A stretch of DNA of 58,572 nucleotides from an archaeon (GTDB lineage Archaea > Hydrothermarchaeota > Hydrothermarchaeia > JALTZZ01): the NCBI GenBank assembly GCA_027051165.1, contig JALTZZ010000060.1:1-58572 (forward strand). Reading direction: 5' to 3'. A program made the position numbers and the translations under genes. How positions within the stretch are numbered: position 1 is the first letter of the stretch; the number at the start of each line of letters is the position of its first letter. The notes under the pieces are model-generated. The model had not been told where the DNA came from, searched no databases, and worked only from the letters and a program-made list of their open reading frames with translations. Shown here one piece after another: positions 42,899 to 53,013 of this stretch.

Positions 42899-43516
42899 AT
42901 GCCCTGCCCCTGCACATCAAGCATCCTAAAAGAGAATAACTGTGGTGTTGTGGAAGTAAACTGTAGAAGATGTGGTTTCCAATCTAAGTTGTATACAAAA
43001 GAATTCGTAAAAAATGCTATAGAAGATTTTACCGAAATAGAAAAGCTCTTGGATTACGACAAGATATATATAGATGAGGATTTAAAGATAGTCTTAGAAA
43101 AAAACTGTTTAAAATGTGATGTCGAAAAGGAAATTGGGACGTTGCTCGATTTTGGATTTAGAATTGTTGATATAGATATAGATGGCAGAGTAAGAATACT
43201 TGCTAAAAAGGACATAGGATATCGCCCCACAAATAAAAAAAGTGCTATAATGGTTCTAAAAAAGAACGGAACTCTTTTCATTGGAATAAGAAATCTTAAC
43301 AAAAAACCAATAAGATACAAAATAAATATAGATTCTGATTTACCTTTTAAAATAGAGGGAAAGATAATGAATAGATACGAAGATATCGGAACACTTTCAT
43401 TAACAAAACTCTACATGCTTAGCGGAAGCAACAGATACTTTTTGAGGGTGTCCATAGGAACAAAGAGTGAAACGTTTAGAGTGCAGAACAATCTTAGCAT
43501 TGTAAAAGTTATTTAA
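42899..43516 (+). CDS. Hypothetical protein with N-terminal zinc-ribbon-like cysteines
   Basis: CPC…CRRCGF; CLKC. Confidence 0.6.
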   Translation: MPCPCTSSILKENNCGVVEVNCRRCGFQSKLYTKEFVKNAIEDFTEIEKLLDYDKIYIDEDLKIVLEKNCLKCDVEKEIGTLLDFGFRIVDIDIDGRVRILAKKDIGYRPTNKKSAIMVLKKNGTLFIGIRNLNKKPIRYKINIDSDLPFKIEGKIMNRYEDIGTLSLTKLYMLSGSNRYFLRVSIGTKSETFRVQNNLSIVKVI

Positions 43517-43707
43517 TAATATTAAATAGTTTTAAATTTTGGCGAATTTACTGAGAAATCGTAGTTACGTTATAACCCTACATATAAGGGAATGTTTTTA
43601 TGCTCCTAACAAACCCCAAAAAACTAAGATTTATATTGAACCGACTTAATAAAAAGTTATAATATTGGTCTAATATAACCTATCCACACTAAGGTTGGTG
43701 TTAAATT

Positions 43708-44352
43708 ATGAAAGTTGAGCTAAAAGTTGAGAAAGCAATGCAAGATGATGTTGGTAAAGGAATCGTTAGAATAGACACAAGAACAAGAGAAATTCTTGGA
43801 GTTGCAGCTGGAGATATTGTTGAAATAATTGGTAAGCGTGCTACAGCTGCGATTGTTTTGCATGCTTATGATGAAGATGAGGGCTTAGGCATTATAAGAA
43901 TGGACGGTATTTTAAGGCAGAATGCAAAGGTAGCTTGGGGCGAAAAGGTAAAGGTTAGAAAAGCTAAAGCCGAAGATGCAGAAAAAGTTATCTTATCACT
44001 TTTACATCATGTTAGGTTCTCTCCTGGATTTGGTGAGTTTATAAAACGCAAATTACTTGGCAGACCTGTTGTTAAAGGAGATAAAATCGGTGTTAGTGTT
44101 CTTGGCACCATGATACCTTTTAAGGTTGTTCAAACGATACCAGAAGGTATAGTAACGATAGAGGGTTTCACAGAGGTAATAGTTAGAAGAGGGAAATATA
44201 CCAAGGAAGCTTTATTTATGTTTCTTGAGGAGATAAGAAAAGATATTAAAGAAATTAAAAAATTCCTCTTTAAGCTTGAAAATAGAATTGCAAGTATAGA
44301 ATATGAAATGAGAGATTTGAGAGACAAAATGAAAAGCATAGAGAAGAAATAA
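43708..44352 (+). CDS. Stand-alone CDC48/VAT N-domain-like protein with C-terminal coiled coil, no AAA domain
   Basis: GKGIVRIDTRTREILGVAAGDIVEIIGKRATAAIVLHAYDEDEGLGIIRMDGILRQNAKVAWGEKVKVRKA matches the CDC48 N-domain pattern. Confidence 0.85.
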   Translation: MKVELKVEKAMQDDVGKGIVRIDTRTREILGVAAGDIVEIIGKRATAAIVLHAYDEDEGLGIIRMDGILRQNAKVAWGEKVKVRKAKAEDAEKVILSLLHHVRFSPGFGEFIKRKLLGRPVVKGDKIGVSVLGTMIPFKVVQTIPEGIVTIEGFTEVIVRRGKYTKEALFMFLEEIRKDIKEIKKFLFKLENRIASIEYEMRDLRDKMKSIEKK

Positions 44353-44442
44353 AAAATATGATAAAGAATGTTATTTACATATTTGTATCATGACAACCTT
44401 TACCACGTTAAGGATAGAGTTACAAATTAAAACCTAATAAAG

Positions 44443-45081
44443 GTGAACAAAATGGTAAAAGCTGCTGATATAGAGGCTCTTTTTAAAAAGTATATTGAAG
44501 AAAATAGTATTGAACGTGCAGATGCTCTTTACCTTTTGTATGCTGTTGGAAAGGAAAATGCAGCAAAAACACTAAGAATAAGATATGGAATTTCTGCACC
44601 GTTATCTTCGGTTATAGAAGATTTAAAGAGACTCAATATAGAACCAGGAGAATCTTTAAAACTTGAAGATACTGGAGAATATATAGGAGATGCTGTAAAA
44701 AGCGCATTTAACTACATGTGTCTAAGGAAAATATTAGAAAATGTTGAAAAAATTAAAGAGAATTTAAGCAGAGAAGCTAAAAATGTATTGTATACCATTA
44801 AAGAGATGGATAAACTTGATATTAGTGTCTTAGACCATATAGAGCTTGCCTACTACCTTTTATTTAAAGATTTGCACAACGAGTTTAAAGATATCCCTTT
44901 AAGAAATATAATAGAAAATGCATTGAATGAGCTTGTTAGGTACCATATTCTTTATCTTACCTCCTATCTCCCTGGATATGGTCTTACTCCATATTGGAGA
45001 GACGTTTTGAATATTTTGAAGGATGAGATCCCAGAAATAGAGATTAAAGTTCATTATAAACAGAAGGAGGTGCCAAGATAA
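44443..45081 (+). CDS. Uncharacterised protein, operon gene 1
   Basis: ORF, overlaps next start (TAATG). Confidence 0.7.
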   Translation: MNKMVKAADIEALFKKYIEENSIERADALYLLYAVGKENAAKTLRIRYGISAPLSSVIEDLKRLNIEPGESLKLEDTGEYIGDAVKSAFNYMCLRKILENVEKIKENLSREAKNVLYTIKEMDKLDISVLDHIELAYYLLFKDLHNEFKDIPLRNIIENALNELVRYHILYLTSYLPGYGLTPYWRDVLNILKDEIPEIEIKVHYKQKEVPR

Positions 45082-45692
45082 TGTTTAAAGAACATTTAGC
45101 AAATATGATTAGAGCTTTTATGGCAATTTCTCCATCAAGGAACTACATAACCCAGTTTTTATATCTGATAAAAGAAAGCGGTGGAATAGAGTATGCTACT
45201 CTTGAAAGCGGATACAAGGAATTGTTAAATGATGAGGTGAGAGAAAACATTGCAAAAGCCTTTGGAATAGCATTTGATGAAAAAGTTTACTTAGAAGATG
45301 GTTATGGTAGGAAATTAACGGAATTCATAGATAAAATTTTTGAGCTGTTTGAAGATGAAGAATTTAGAAAAAATTTAGAAGTTCTCCTCAAAGATGAATT
45401 TCCAGAAGGCATTCCGAATTTAAGGAAAGAATGGATAGAAGTAAAGCTTCAAGGCTTAAGGAATGATCAGAATTATGGTGAAACAGCAGTAGCTATTTTA
45501 AAGGAATTAACAAAGTTTACCCGCATGAAAGCGGATGAACTCGAAAAGAAGCTGAATAAAAGTAAATCTAAAATTTTAAGCTCATTAGAACTCCTTAAAA
45601 TATATGGACTTGTAAGCGTAGAGTATGACGGGAGCTATAGAATTCCCTCTGATATAGTAAACAAATATAAAGACATTTTGGAGGCTCTATAG
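45081..45692 (+). CDS. Uncharacterised protein, SPSRN-x-I-x-QF motif, operon gene 2
   Basis: AFMAISPSRNYITQFLYLI; C-terminal wHTH-like segment. Confidence 0.7.
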   Translation: MFKEHLANMIRAFMAISPSRNYITQFLYLIKESGGIEYATLESGYKELLNDEVRENIAKAFGIAFDEKVYLEDGYGRKLTEFIDKIFELFEDEEFRKNLEVLLKDEFPEGIPNLRKEWIEVKLQGLRNDQNYGETAVAILKELTKFTRMKADELEKKLNKSKSKILSSLELLKIYGLVSVEYDGSYRIPSDIVNKYKDILEAL

Positions 45693-46459
45693 TGGAAGAC
45701 GTAAAAAGAAATCTTCAAAACTTGATAAACGCTCTAACAAATTTGTCTCCCTCAAGAAATATGATATCTCAGTTTATCCTATTGCTTCCAGAGAAGTATC
45801 AGAATATTGATACTTCGTTTCCAGAAATTATAGAAAACAGAAAAATTCTTGAAAAATTGGGTATATTATTCGATAATAAGATTTCAAGAAAGACGGATTC
45901 CTTTTTGGAAAATTTATATAATTTTATTCATGAAACTTTTGATTGGCTTTCAAACGAAAGGGAAGAACTTGTTAAGATATGCGATAATGTTCACGACCCA
46001 TACTCAGAGTGGGTGGAGCTTGTTTTAAGGAAGATTATGAAAGAGCCTAATGGATATAAAGCCTTAAAACTACTCAAGGATTTTATAGAATATTTAAAAC
46101 GTCCTATAAGTGCTGCTTCATACGAATGGGTAAATGGACAAATAAAAGATTTCTTTGAGAAGAAAATGAAAGAATACGGATTATCACCAGCAGAAGTTTA
46201 TAGATATAAAAGACTCCTTATAGATAACAGAGATTCAACTTTTATTAGAGTGAAAGAACGTTATGAAAATTCAGAACATCGTATATATTTAAGACACTCA
46301 AAGTATCATATCGACATTCTCTTAAAAGAAGTAGATATATATGCTTGGGAAAGGGGATATAAAAGGGGATATGATTATCATTATAATTTTTATATAGACC
46401 AATCAAAAGCAGAGAAAATAAAAAGAATTTTGGAGAAGTTGCTGTATGAAGGAGATTGA
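45692..46459 (+). CDS. Uncharacterised paralogue-like protein, operon gene 3
   Basis: ALTNLSPSRNMISQFILLL; overlaps gene 2 stop. Confidence 0.7.
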   Translation: MEDVKRNLQNLINALTNLSPSRNMISQFILLLPEKYQNIDTSFPEIIENRKILEKLGILFDNKISRKTDSFLENLYNFIHETFDWLSNEREELVKICDNVHDPYSEWVELVLRKIMKEPNGYKALKLLKDFIEYLKRPISAASYEWVNGQIKDFFEKKMKEYGLSPAEVYRYKRLLIDNRDSTFIRVKERYENSEHRIYLRHSKYHIDILLKEVDIYAWERGYKRGYDYHYNFYIDQSKAEKIKRILEKLLYEGD

Positions 46460-48506
46460 AAAGTCTAAAGAAAGGATTTATGAAATAAGGAGAAGAAAGA
46501 TTAGAGAAGAAACTGAAGAAGAGAAGGGATATCCAAAAGAGAAAAAACAAAAGCTTTATCATAGAAAAATAAGCATTCCACTACTTGAAGCTCAGGTTAG
46601 AAAAACAGATAAACTATTGCCAAAAATTTCAATTAAAGGACAAATATTTTCTATAAAAACAAAAGAATTTTTAAATGTTTCTGTGCAAGACGTTATATAT
46701 CCAAACCTAACAAACTACGCTGAAGAAAAAATCTTCATAGATACTTTAGATCAAGAACCTTTGGAGCTCAAAACCAAAATAAAACCTTTATTGTCTTTAA
46801 AAAATGAATCTCTTGGCATAGAAACTGTAGAAACTGAAATAATTTACATTTCTAACAAATACCTTCCAAATTTATCTCTAAAAAATAAATTGCAAATAAA
46901 TCTGCAAATATTACCTACACAAAATCCTTTCTCAAATTTTAAGGTAATTCCAAATATAGCGATAAAAACAATAAAAATTCCTCAAATTGGAATACATAAT
47001 CCACCTGTAATAAATTCTAAAATTTATATTCCAGTTTTATCCTTTAAACCGTCTATAAAAGAAGAAGAGAAACAAAGAAAAGACGTCAAAACAAAAGAAG
47101 AATATCTTAAAAAATCAGTTGAGGAAATAGAAAGAATTGAAGAAAGCTTTGAGAAGGAGCCTTCTCTGGAAACTATTGGAGAAGACAAACCTCCTTCAGA
47201 GCTAATATTTTCTTATAGTGATGGGCTAAGTTTACCTGCAGATACCCGATTATTCTACATTGAAGGTAAGAAAGGAATGGGCTTTGAAGTCTTTAGAGGA
47301 TTACTTATGTTAGAACTCGAAGACAGAGGTAGAAAACCAAAGTTAGAGATTATATCATTCAAAAAACCAGATTATGGCGTGAAAGGTGATACAGCGGAAA
47401 TTAGGGAACCTGAGAAGTTGAAGAATATTTCAGATGATCGCTATGATTATTATAAGATTATATGGATAGAAAATTGTCCATTAAAATATTTAGAGAAGAA
47501 ACCTGAGTTGATTGAAGAGGTAATAAAAGCATTAAAAAAAGGTATAATGAAATACATAGTTTTTGCCGAACCTCAAGATATTCTCACCATTGTTGACCCA
47601 GAAGAAGTTCATAAGCAATTTGGAAGACTTTTTGCAAAATATGGTAATTTCTCTGTGCTAATTCTTAAGCACTATTTCTCACTCAAAGAGGAAAAAGATT
47701 GGGAAAAGAAAGAAAAGATATTAAGTGAGATAGTTGAGCTTTTCTGCAAAATATTGCAAATAAATAAAAGAGATATTAATCTTGGTAAGTTAATTGAGGA
47801 TGTTAAGGACTTAACACCTGATGAACCTATAGATGCTTTATGGAATATGTTATGGGAACGAAGAAATAGCGGTTTAGAAAAATTGCGAGATATTTTTGAA
47901 ACAGATCCTAAGGTATCTAAGTATTTACCACCTTCAGCAAAATTAGAAAATGAATCAGAAGAACACTTTGTATTTAAGCAACTCGTAATAAATTTCGCCT
48001 TAAGGAAAGGATACGAAGTAAATTACAATGATACTACCTATTACTTTAGTGAGGATTATACAAAGACGCATGTTTGGCAAAAGGATAAAATTGAAATTGA
48101 AGAAGAACCTTTAGAAATTGAGGTTGAGGAACTTAAGTATAAAGAAGAAGATGGTAGAAAAATTCCTATTAAAAGACCTGATGTCGTTATTATAACAAAA
48201 GAAGGTAAGAAAATTTGGGTAGAAGTAGAAACTTGTAAAGTTGCCAAGAAAGACCCTCTTAAATTTGTGAAAGATAAGCTTAGGAAATTAACTGAGGTTG
48301 AAGAAACAGAAAGACCAGATGAAATATGGGTCGTTTTTCCGTATAGAAAATATGTTATCTATGGGAAACAATTAAAGGACAGAATTCGTAAATACTTCAT
48401 ACAGTTTGCAAGTAAGAACTCCTTAATAGAAAAAGGAAAAATTATCAAGTTTAAACCACGAATCTTTTTAGCAGATATATATAATGGCACGCTTGAAGAA
48501 ATTTAA
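46446..48506 (+). CDS. Large protein with C-terminal PD-(D/E)XK-like nuclease domain, operon gene 4
   Basis: KRPDVVIITKEGKKIWVEVETCKV…DEIWVVFPYRKYVIYG. Confidence 0.7.
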   Translation: MKEIEKSKERIYEIRRRKIREETEEEKGYPKEKKQKLYHRKISIPLLEAQVRKTDKLLPKISIKGQIFSIKTKEFLNVSVQDVIYPNLTNYAEEKIFIDTLDQEPLELKTKIKPLLSLKNESLGIETVETEIIYISNKYLPNLSLKNKLQINLQILPTQNPFSNFKVIPNIAIKTIKIPQIGIHNPPVINSKIYIPVLSFKPSIKEEEKQRKDVKTKEEYLKKSVEEIERIEESFEKEPSLETIGEDKPPSELIFSYSDGLSLPADTRLFYIEGKKGMGFEVFRGLLMLELEDRGRKPKLEIISFKKPDYGVKGDTAEIREPEKLKNISDDRYDYYKIIWIENCPLKYLEKKPELIEEVIKALKKGIMKYIVFAEPQDILTIVDPEEVHKQFGRLFAKYGNFSVLILKHYFSLKEEKDWEKKEKILSEIVELFCKILQINKRDINLGKLIEDVKDLTPDEPIDALWNMLWERRNSGLEKLRDIFETDPKVSKYLPPSAKLENESEEHFVFKQLVINFALRKGYEVNYNDTTYYFSEDYTKTHVWQKDKIEIEEEPLEIEVEELKYKEEDGRKIPIKRPDVVIITKEGKKIWVEVETCKVAKKDPLKFVKDKLRKLTEVEETERPDEIWVVFPYRKYVIYGKQLKDRIRKYFIQFASKNSLIEKGKIIKFKPRIFLADIYNGTLEEI

Positions 48507-48783
48507 TAAATAAATTAGTATTTTCATGCTTTCATCCTTCCTTAATTAATCTTTACTATTAATGAAAAGTTAAAAAGTAGCTTTATATTTATTTGAAAAT
48601 CGTAATAATTCATGATCATGCCATAGTCAAATTTCTTAACAAACCCGCATATATTCTTTTAATCCACTCTTATTTTGGAAAATGTTAACATATAGACATG
48701 CTAAGGAGTGAGCAACAGTTGTCGAAATCCTTATAAATCTTAAACATATAGGGGTAGAAAGAAGTGCGGAGCTGTGAATCGAG

Positions 48784-50061
48784 GTGCACTTCATGAAAAT
48801 AGCAATTCCCGCTTGCATATACGAAATAAGCGAGGAAGAAGAGAAATATTTGCTGGATTTGTTCAGAAGGTTCGGAATAGCGAGGAGAAGAGCTTACAAC
48901 ATGCTTCGCAAGGGTTACATTAAATCAGAGATCGAGAAAATACTTCAGGAAGAGCTTAACTTAAACTCAAGATATATTAAAGATGCCATACACAGCGTTA
49001 AAAATCTGCCAGATGGCTGGGTATGCGGCGGTAAGAAGCTGCAGAAGCTTAGACAAAAAGGAAAAATTTCCAAGGAAGAGTTCAGAGATAGAAGAGATTC
49101 GTTCATTCTTTCAAGGGGAGATAAAAGCAAGAAGGGCAACCTAAACACAAGAATAATATTTGGGGAAGATATCGAGCTCAGAATAAACGTTCCTCCTAAA
49201 TACGGAGAATCAAAAAGATATATTTACCCTAAGCTATACATACCAGAGAAGTATTTGAGGAAGTATAAGCACCTTCTTGACTGTTCAAAGCCCTATACTG
49301 TCATCATAAAGAAGAGATTCGACAAGAACGGTTATGATGTAAGGATAATTGTTGATGTGGAATCTGAGGAAAACGAAGGTGATAGGGTTTTGGCTTTGGA
49401 TGTTAACGCTGGGCATACAGACTTTGCTGTGGTTGATAGGAAAACAAAGAATATCGTTGCTGTTGGTAAGTTTAATCATCATGAAACCCAGTTTGCCAAA
49501 AAAGGGAGAAGAACTTATCTTCTGCACAGATTGGCTGATAGGATCGGTAGAATTGCTAAACACTTTAATGCTACCGTTGTTGTAGGTAAATTGAAAACCT
49601 CTGAATTTAACGGCACAAAAAAGGCTAATCGTGAAGTTCACAGCATGCCTCATTTCAGGTTTAGGCAGATTCTTAAGTATAAACTTCCTTTAAAGTATGG
49701 TGTTAAGGTTAAGGAGCATTCTGAAGCCTTTACTTCTAAGGTTGGCAGAATATTAGGTAGATTTATAGGCTTGGATGTTCATAAGGCTTCGGCAATAGCC
49801 TTCGCTATTAAAGTCATTGATTATAACCTTTTCAAGCTCATCCTCTCCGAAGTCCGCTCAGATGAAGCCGATGGAAGGCTGAGAGCGAGGCTTGCTAAGG
49901 GATGCGGGCTAACCGCCCCCTGCCAGTCTCTAAGACTGGCAGGCGATGAAGCCTTTGAGCAGAGGCTAACGGGAGATCCCTGGTATCCCGTGCTCTCCGC
50001 TCTCGCGGAGAGTGTAAAAGCCAGCCTAACAGGTCGAATTTGGCTTGTGAAGATCTGTTAG
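48784..50061 (+). mobile_element. tnpB: TnpB-related (IS605 OrfB-like) protein gene; true C-terminus probably near 49,840
   Basis: RuvC-I-like LALDVNAGHTDFAVVD; NREVHSMPHFRFRQIL; EAFTSKVGRILGRFIGLDVHKASAIAFA; reading frame continues into GC-rich structured DNA. Confidence 0.75.
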
Positions 50062-50078
50062 GCTGGCAGAACCAGGTT
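49845..50078 (+). ncRNA. Candidate omega/reRNA-like structured RNA at the tnpB 3' end
   Basis: GC-rich island with CTGCCAGTCT-CTA-AGACTGGCAG, CTCTCCGC-TCTC-GCGGAGAG, GCCAGCCTAACAG…CTGTTAGGCTGGC and GAACCAGGTTC. Confidence 0.55.
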
Positions 50079-50083
50079 CAAAA

Positions 50084-51085
50084 GTGGGAGCTAAGGATGA
50101 TATTTTAAAACTGCTTAAAGAGAGAAAAAGCGAAGGAGTCCTTCAAAGCGAACTCTATGAACTTAAATATTCAAAATCAACGATAGTGGATGCCCTTGAG
50201 AAGCTTCTCGATGGAAATGTTGTCATAAGAAAAAAGGTGGGAAAAAAGCAGTATAGAATTTGGCTGATAGAACATGCCCCATTTCCAATAAGAAGAACAA
50301 TAAGGATAGGCTTGCTTAAGGCTGTTGAATATCCACATGTTCTTCTTGCAGCTGAGGAAATAAAGAAGAGGTATAACGTTATAGTTAAAATTTTCAAGAA
50401 CGCACTTGAAGCTACAAGGGCACTTGCACTCTGTCAGCTTGATATAGCGTGTTCGCCGCTTATAACTCAAGTCATGCATGCATTAGTTTCAAAATCAATA
50501 AAGATATATGCTGGTTGTGGATTTAATGGAAGCGGGATAGTCTTTAAAAAGGAAAAGCCAAAGTGCTATGCTTGTTCTGAGCTGTCAACGATGGAGATGA
50601 ACCTAAAATACTATCTAAAGGAGAAAAACATTGATATAACTAAAGCAGATATCAGATATTTCAAGGATCCTGAAAGAATGATGGAGAGATTTTTTAACTG
50701 TGAAGTTGAGGCTATAGCTATCTGGGAACCCTATCTAACGAAACTTAAAAAATTTAAAATTGTAGAATTTAAGGATGTTCTCGGAAGATTTCCATGCTGC
50801 ACGCTTGCCGCAAACAACAGATTTGTAGAGGTAAACAAAGACATTTTTAAAGAGTTCCTTTACATGTATAAGAAATGCTCATCAGAAATATATGAAAGGA
50901 AGGAAGAAGCCATACAGCTAATGAGGAAATATTTTGGTTTTGATGAGGAAATTCTTAGAGAATCGTTTGGAAAGTTTGAATATTCATATAAAATAAGTTT
51001 GGATGATATCCTAAAAAATCTTGAGAGGTTTGGAATTTCACTAACAAAAACCGTTATCAATGAAATATTTGATTTATGTGGTTAA
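50084..51085 (+). CDS. wHTH fused to periplasmic-binding-like (NMT1/SsuA-type) domain; putative ligand-responsive regulator
   Basis: N-terminal [38 protein letters not shown]; substrate-binding-like remainder without signal peptide. Confidence 0.65.
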   Translation: MGAKDDILKLLKERKSEGVLQSELYELKYSKSTIVDALEKLLDGNVVIRKKVGKKQYRIWLIEHAPFPIRRTIRIGLLKAVEYPHVLLAAEEIKKRYNVIVKIFKNALEATRALALCQLDIACSPLITQVMHALVSKSIKIYAGCGFNGSGIVFKKEKPKCYACSELSTMEMNLKYYLKEKNIDITKADIRYFKDPERMMERFFNCEVEAIAIWEPYLTKLKKFKIVEFKDVLGRFPCCTLAANNRFVEVNKDIFKEFLYMYKKCSSEIYERKEEAIQLMRKYFGFDEEILRESFGKFEYSYKISLDDILKNLERFGISLTKTVINEIFDLCG

Positions 51086-51915
51086 TCTATCAACTACTTT
51101 CCATGCTTGCAAAGGAAATAAAAATTGAGGAATACTACATTACCGAAGAGCCCTTCTATATACCCGTAGGTAATGAAATAGAAATCTTTGAGGCTGCATA
51201 CAAAAACAGAGTTCCGGTAATACTTAAAGGACCTACTGGATGCGGGAAAACAAGATTTCTGCAGTATATGGCATGGAAGCTTAAGAGACCGCTTATAACA
51301 GTGGCATGTCATGAAGATCTAACCGCAAGCGATCTCGTAGGGAGATACTTAGTAAAAGGTGGAGAGACTGTTTGGGTTGATGGTCCTTTAACCAAAGCGG
51401 TGCGTGTTGGTGGAATATGCTATTTAGATGAGATAGTTGAAGCAAGAAAGGATACAACTGTTGTTATACACCCATTGACAGATGACAGGAGAATTTTGCC
51501 CATAGAGAAGAGGGGGGAGATATTAAAAGCACCTCCAGAATTCATGCTCGTTCTCTCATACAACCCAAGATATCAGAGTGCATTGAAGGAATTAAAGCAG
51601 AGCACAAGGCAGAGATTTATAGCAATAAACTTTGATTTCCCACCAAAAGATATAGAAAAAAGGGTTATTATGCATGAAGCTAAGGTGAGCGAAGAAATTG
51701 CAGAAGATTTAGTTAATCTTGCCGAAAAAATAAGAAATTTGAGAGAAAAAGGTTTAGAAGAAGGAGCAAGCACGAGATTGCTTATATATGCAGCAAATTT
51801 AATAAGAGAGGGTATAGATCCAAGAACTGCATGTGAGGTGGCGATAGCAAACACGATTACCGATGATGCAGAAATGCAGAGGGCTATAAAGGAGATTATA
51901 TGGGCAATGCTTTAA
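51076..51915 (+). CDS. MoxR/CbbQ-type AAA+ ATPase
   Basis: [28 protein letters not shown]. Confidence 0.88.
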   Translation: MWLIYQLLSMLAKEIKIEEYYITEEPFYIPVGNEIEIFEAAYKNRVPVILKGPTGCGKTRFLQYMAWKLKRPLITVACHEDLTASDLVGRYLVKGGETVWVDGPLTKAVRVGGICYLDEIVEARKDTTVVIHPLTDDRRILPIEKRGEILKAPPEFMLVLSYNPRYQSALKELKQSTRQRFIAINFDFPPKDIEKRVIMHEAKVSEEIAEDLVNLAEKIRNLREKGLEEGASTRLLIYAANLIREGIDPRTACEVAIANTITDDAEMQRAIKEIIWAML

Positions 51916-52934
51916 CATTCATTTTCTTCGCTGAAGATCGTATAGAGGGCTATTAAGCTTGTGGGAATAGTATGCTCGGTAGCAAAAGTAATTCCCGGTG
52001 AAAGATCAATGATATAATGTGCAAATCTAAAGATGCCCTTTGGTATTCCTTCCCGCGATCCAGCGAAGATGAATATTTTCTTATATCTAATCAGATCTCT
52101 CCTCAATTTTTCTTTTACTTTCGATATCTGGTCACCGGTAGGATCAGTTATTATTATAAGGTTCTTCTTTGGATTTATTTTCCTAATGAGCTGATAGATG
52201 TTGTCAACAACAACGTCTACAACCTTTATCCTCCTTGAGTAAGTTCTCTTTTGAACATCAGCCCTCGCCTCAATACCCTCAAAAACACCTTCCAAAAAGC
52301 TTTTTAGCTCTTTGGCATTTATTTCGTCGTGTAGTGCTATATATAGTTTATCTATTTCAAAGGCTTGAGATGCTCTTCCTATTCTTAGTCCCATCTCATA
52401 GCATCCTTGCAAAGATCCCCAGTAGGCAAGCTGAACGAAGTTTATTTTTTTAAAGAGCTCTAAGCTTATCTTTTTTTCTGGAGTTATCTTTTTTCTTCTT
52501 CCTTTATCTGCCAAAATTATGTAGGCTTTATCTCTAAATATTTCTATACGGAAAACCTTATCTGGATTAACAAGGTTTACCTCACAGCCGCTTTCTTCTT
52601 GTATTGCTCTACCGCAGAGAACGTTTACATCTATGCTTGAGAATTCGTGCGTTCCTCTTCTAACGGTTTCTACTGCAAATGTTTCCTCTTTTTTTAATTT
52701 TTTTGCAAGCTCTCTGCATGCCTTTTCTATTTCACTAAGATCGGATTCGACAATCTTACTTACCAGATATGCATTTTCGACTTCCGGAATATTTAGAACA
52801 TCTTCTAAGCTGTCTGAATATACAAAAACTACTCCGAGATATCCCATTGGTTTTGCTTCACATTTTATATTTTTTTCTTCTAAAATAGATTTTACGACGT
52901 GTTCTAAACCTTTTTTTGTTTTTGCGATTATCAT
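51912..52934 (-). CDS. THUMP-like/SPOUT RNA methyltransferase family protein
   Basis: N-terminal THUMP-like region; C-terminal [39 protein letters not shown]. Confidence 0.72.
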   Translation of the reverse strand: MIIAKTKKGLEHVVKSILEEKNIKCEAKPMGYLGVVFVYSDSLEDVLNIPEVENAYLVSKIVESDLSEIEKACRELAKKLKKEETFAVETVRRGTHEFSSIDVNVLCGRAIQEESGCEVNLVNPDKVFRIEIFRDKAYIILADKGRRKKITPEKKISLELFKKINFVQLAYWGSLQGCYEMGLRIGRASQAFEIDKLYIALHDEINAKELKSFLEGVFEGIEARADVQKRTYSRRIKVVDVVVDNIYQLIRKINPKKNLIIITDPTGDQISKVKEKLRRDLIRYKKIFIFAGSREGIPKGIFRFAHYIIDLSPGITFATEHTIPTSLIALYTIFSEENEC

Positions 52935-53013
52935 AGGAGCACCTTTTTATAAATTTTTTATTTCGTGAAATTAATAAATAACCAAGGTTCATTATGCTCA
53001 TTATATCATCGAG

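Noticed and set aside
49850-50061. C-terminal extension RSDEADGRLRARLAKGCGL… as real TnpB protein
   Set aside because: GC-rich, hairpin-dense DNA unlike the surrounding coding sequence; better explained as structured RNA overlapping the frame.
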